Positions 62,943 through 64,000 of a stretch of 64,000 nucleotides of DNA are shown here, piece by piece (the stretch's first letter is position 1; each line of letters begins with the position of its first letter). The notes below the pieces were generated by a model. It was not told the DNA's origin. It saw only the letters and a program-made list of their open reading frames with translations, and made no database searches. Origin of the DNA: Bin5 sp963662575. Its GTDB lineage: Bacteria; Chloroflexota; Anaerolineae; Caldilineales; Caldilineaceae. Location: positions 5,208,001 through 5,272,000 of the forward strand of contig OY759723.1 of assembly GCA_963662575.1 (NCBI GenBank), in the 5' to 3' direction. Made by a program: the position numbers and the translations under genes.

Positions 62943-63671
62943 ATGAGCAGATTGACCTACCGCGAGACATTCGAAGGCGGGGCCGGCGGCTGGATAGCCT
63001 GGTTGGGACCCGGTCAGCCGGTACCGGCCACAATCGAAGACGGAGCACTAGTCTCTCGCAGCCCGTGGGGCATCGACTCCAACCATGCTCCACCGGGCGG
63101 CGGATACCTCCACCTCTTGTTCATTCTCCACACTGCCCCGCAGGCCAACCCAGGCGATAGTTACGGACCTCTGCTAGGCGGTAATCGCTTTATCGATGGC
63201 GGCTATCCGTGCGATTTTCGAAATGCGCGCCTTACTCTGCGCCTGAAGGGTGATGTTGACATGCAAGGTGCAGAGTTGCGGCTGCACTGCCAGTCGCGCG
63301 TGGGGGACAAGGCAATCAACTTTGTTTTAACATCGCAATCTTTCACGGTGACGCCGGACTGGTCGGAGCAGACGATCACGCTCGCACCCGACCCGGAGCA
63401 GTGGCTCTGCCTGGGGGCACGCCACGATCTGACGGACGAATACGGCTGGGGCGACATTGAGAGTGTGCTGAGGGATGTCAATATCGACATCCTCCTCCTC
63501 TTGCACCCTTTGCGAATTGTGCCGTCGCAGCCTCAACCGGACGGTCCTCATTTTCGACGCGCAGAGTTAGACTATGAGGTTGACAGATCGTATCTTCCTT
63601 CTGGTGAAATCAGGTTGGGAGAAGTACAAATCGACTTCGACAACACTGCTGAAATGTCGGATAGACAGTAA
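62943..63671 (+). CDS. uncharacterised jelly-roll-like protein
   Basis: 242 residues from the ATG at 62943 (GAGGGAAAG upstream; a GTG at 62919 overlaps the previous stop and is the alternative). No signal peptide. The alternating short beta-strands and the opening phrase TYRETFEGGAGGWIAW are typical of carbohydrate-binding or concanavalin-like beta-sandwiches, in which an F-E-G-x-x-x-G-W start is common; further strands are ARLTLRLKGDVDMQGAELRL and PDWSEQTITLAPDPEQW. I do not recognise a named family. Last gene of the importer 4 operon; it may bind or process the substrate oxidised by the neighbours. Confidence 0.5.
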   Translation: MSRLTYRETFEGGAGGWIAWLGPGQPVPATIEDGALVSRSPWGIDSNHAPPGGGYLHLLFILHTAPQANPGDSYGPLLGGNRFIDGGYPCDFRNARLTLRLKGDVDMQGAELRLHCQSRVGDKAINFVLTSQSFTVTPDWSEQTITLAPDPEQWLCLGARHDLTDEYGWGDIESVLRDVNIDILLLLHPLRIVPSQPQPDGPHFRRAELDYEVDRSYLPSGEIRLGEVQIDFDNTAEMSDRQ

Positions 63672-63773
63672 GGAAGTCTAAGCACATTCCCGAGTAGGTA
63701 GACGTCATTCCCAGAAGGTATTTGTTCAGAACTCCTTTTTGCATAGTGCAGGATAGTCTAAGCGGAATCCCAA

Positions 63774-63802
63774 TTGTGATTGCATTGCAATCATGATATG
63801 AT
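63774..63802 (+). promoter_or_regulatory. promoter and operator of antitoxin gene
   Basis: TTGTGA (63774-63779), 17-bp spacer, TATGAT (63797-63802). A perfect inverted repeat TGATTGCA-T-TGCAATCA (63777-63793) fills the spacer, and a related TTGCATTG half-site (as CAATGCAA) follows near 63811. This is the layout expected for autorepression by a ribbon-helix-helix antitoxin. Confidence 0.65.
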
Positions 63803-63831
63803 CCCTTTACAATGCAAATGGAGGTGATAAC

Positions 63832-64000
63832 ATGGCCAGCATAACAGTGCGCAATCTCGACGAAGATCTGAAGAGGCGGCTACGAATAAGGGCAGCCAGG
63901 AATGAACGATCCATGGAGCAGGAGGTCCGTGACATTCTGCGTGCGGCCCTGGATCAGGAGGTGGCCCCTGCCAGAAAACTCGGAACGGCGATCCACAATC
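63832..64000 (+). CDS. FitA/VapB-type antitoxin, N-terminal part
   Basis: The first 56 codons are present and the gene runs off the window. MASITVRNLDEDLKRRLRIR is a standard ribbon-helix-helix DNA-binding start, and AARNERSMEQEVRDILRAAL is the following helix pair of FitA-type antitoxins. The full family length is about 80 residues, so roughly 25 are missing. The ribosome site is near perfect (GGAGGTGA, five bases from the ATG). A PIN-domain RNase toxin gene is expected immediately beyond the window. The protein would neutralise that toxin and repress its own promoter through the inverted repeat at 63777. Confidence 0.88.
   Translation, partial: MASITVRNLDEDLKRRLRIRAARNERSMEQEVRDILRAALDQEVAPARKLGTAIHN

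Overview
The window looks like one stretch of a heterotrophic, moderately GC-rich bacterial chromosome, most likely Chloroflexota and resembling the Caldilinea-type lineages that are rich in ABC importers. The reasons are the many solute-binding lipoproteins with a lipobox followed by an Ala/Pro/Glu/Met-rich linker, the repeated binding-protein plus permease cassettes, and the crowd of Gfo/Idh/MocA, luciferase-like, PhyH and sulfatase genes. This lineage call is an inference from gene style; no rRNA, tRNA or core housekeeping gene is present to anchor it. Almost everything here is accessory catabolism: take up an organic solute, oxidise or cleave it.

Layout. 1-6735 (+): two tandem sugar-type ABC importers (binding protein + MalF-like + MalG-like), the first with a small secreted Ig-like protein inserted between binding protein and permease. 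6838-10962 (+): two tandem PhyH dioxygenases, a beta-propeller protein and an AAC(3)-fold acetyltransferase. 11021-21157 (-): a nine-gene catabolic operon read leftwards (sialidase-like, HpaI-type aldolase, MDR dehydrogenase, class III aminotransferase, amidohydrolase, ferritin-like protein, two aldo/keto reductases, Gfo/Idh/MocA). 21410-32617 (+): a complete peptide-type (Dpp/Opp) importer with both ATPases, then a sialidase-like protein, a luciferase-like monooxygenase, a ThDP enzyme and another HpaI-type aldolase. 32904-40118 (+): an importer without ATPases, a 756-residue unknown protein and a class V aminotransferase-fold enzyme. 40345-51336 (+): another importer without ATPases (one permease apparently starting at ATT), a second class V enzyme, a 587-residue unknown protein, two tandem sulfatases and a luciferase-like oxidoreductase. 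51373-53201 (-): Gfo/Idh/MocA and an orphan PD-(D/E)XK nuclease-like protein. 53464-54672 (+): FAD oxidoreductase.

54673-56700 is the odd part of the window: a strong sigma70-type promoter with no convincing protein behind it, four tandem copies of a 123-bp unit carrying helically phased CTCGT boxes that end in a palindrome, a second strong promoter, and a binding-protein pseudogene with about 1.1 kb deleted between its signal peptide and its last third. 56835-63671 (+) is a fourth peptide-type importer with two Gfo/Idh/MocA enzymes and a jelly-roll-like protein. The window ends inside a FitA/VapB-type antitoxin gene with a clear operator-promoter.

How it works together: six importers feed oxidoreductases, aldolases and hydrolases, yet only one pair of ATP-binding subunits is encoded, so ATPases are probably shared. 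Nearly every complete binding-protein gene is followed by a stable hairpin before its permeases, which fits high binding-protein and low permease expression. Substrates are not readable from the sequence; sulfatases, sialidase-like propellers, PhyH and amidohydrolase suggest sulfated or modified sugars and small carboxylates.
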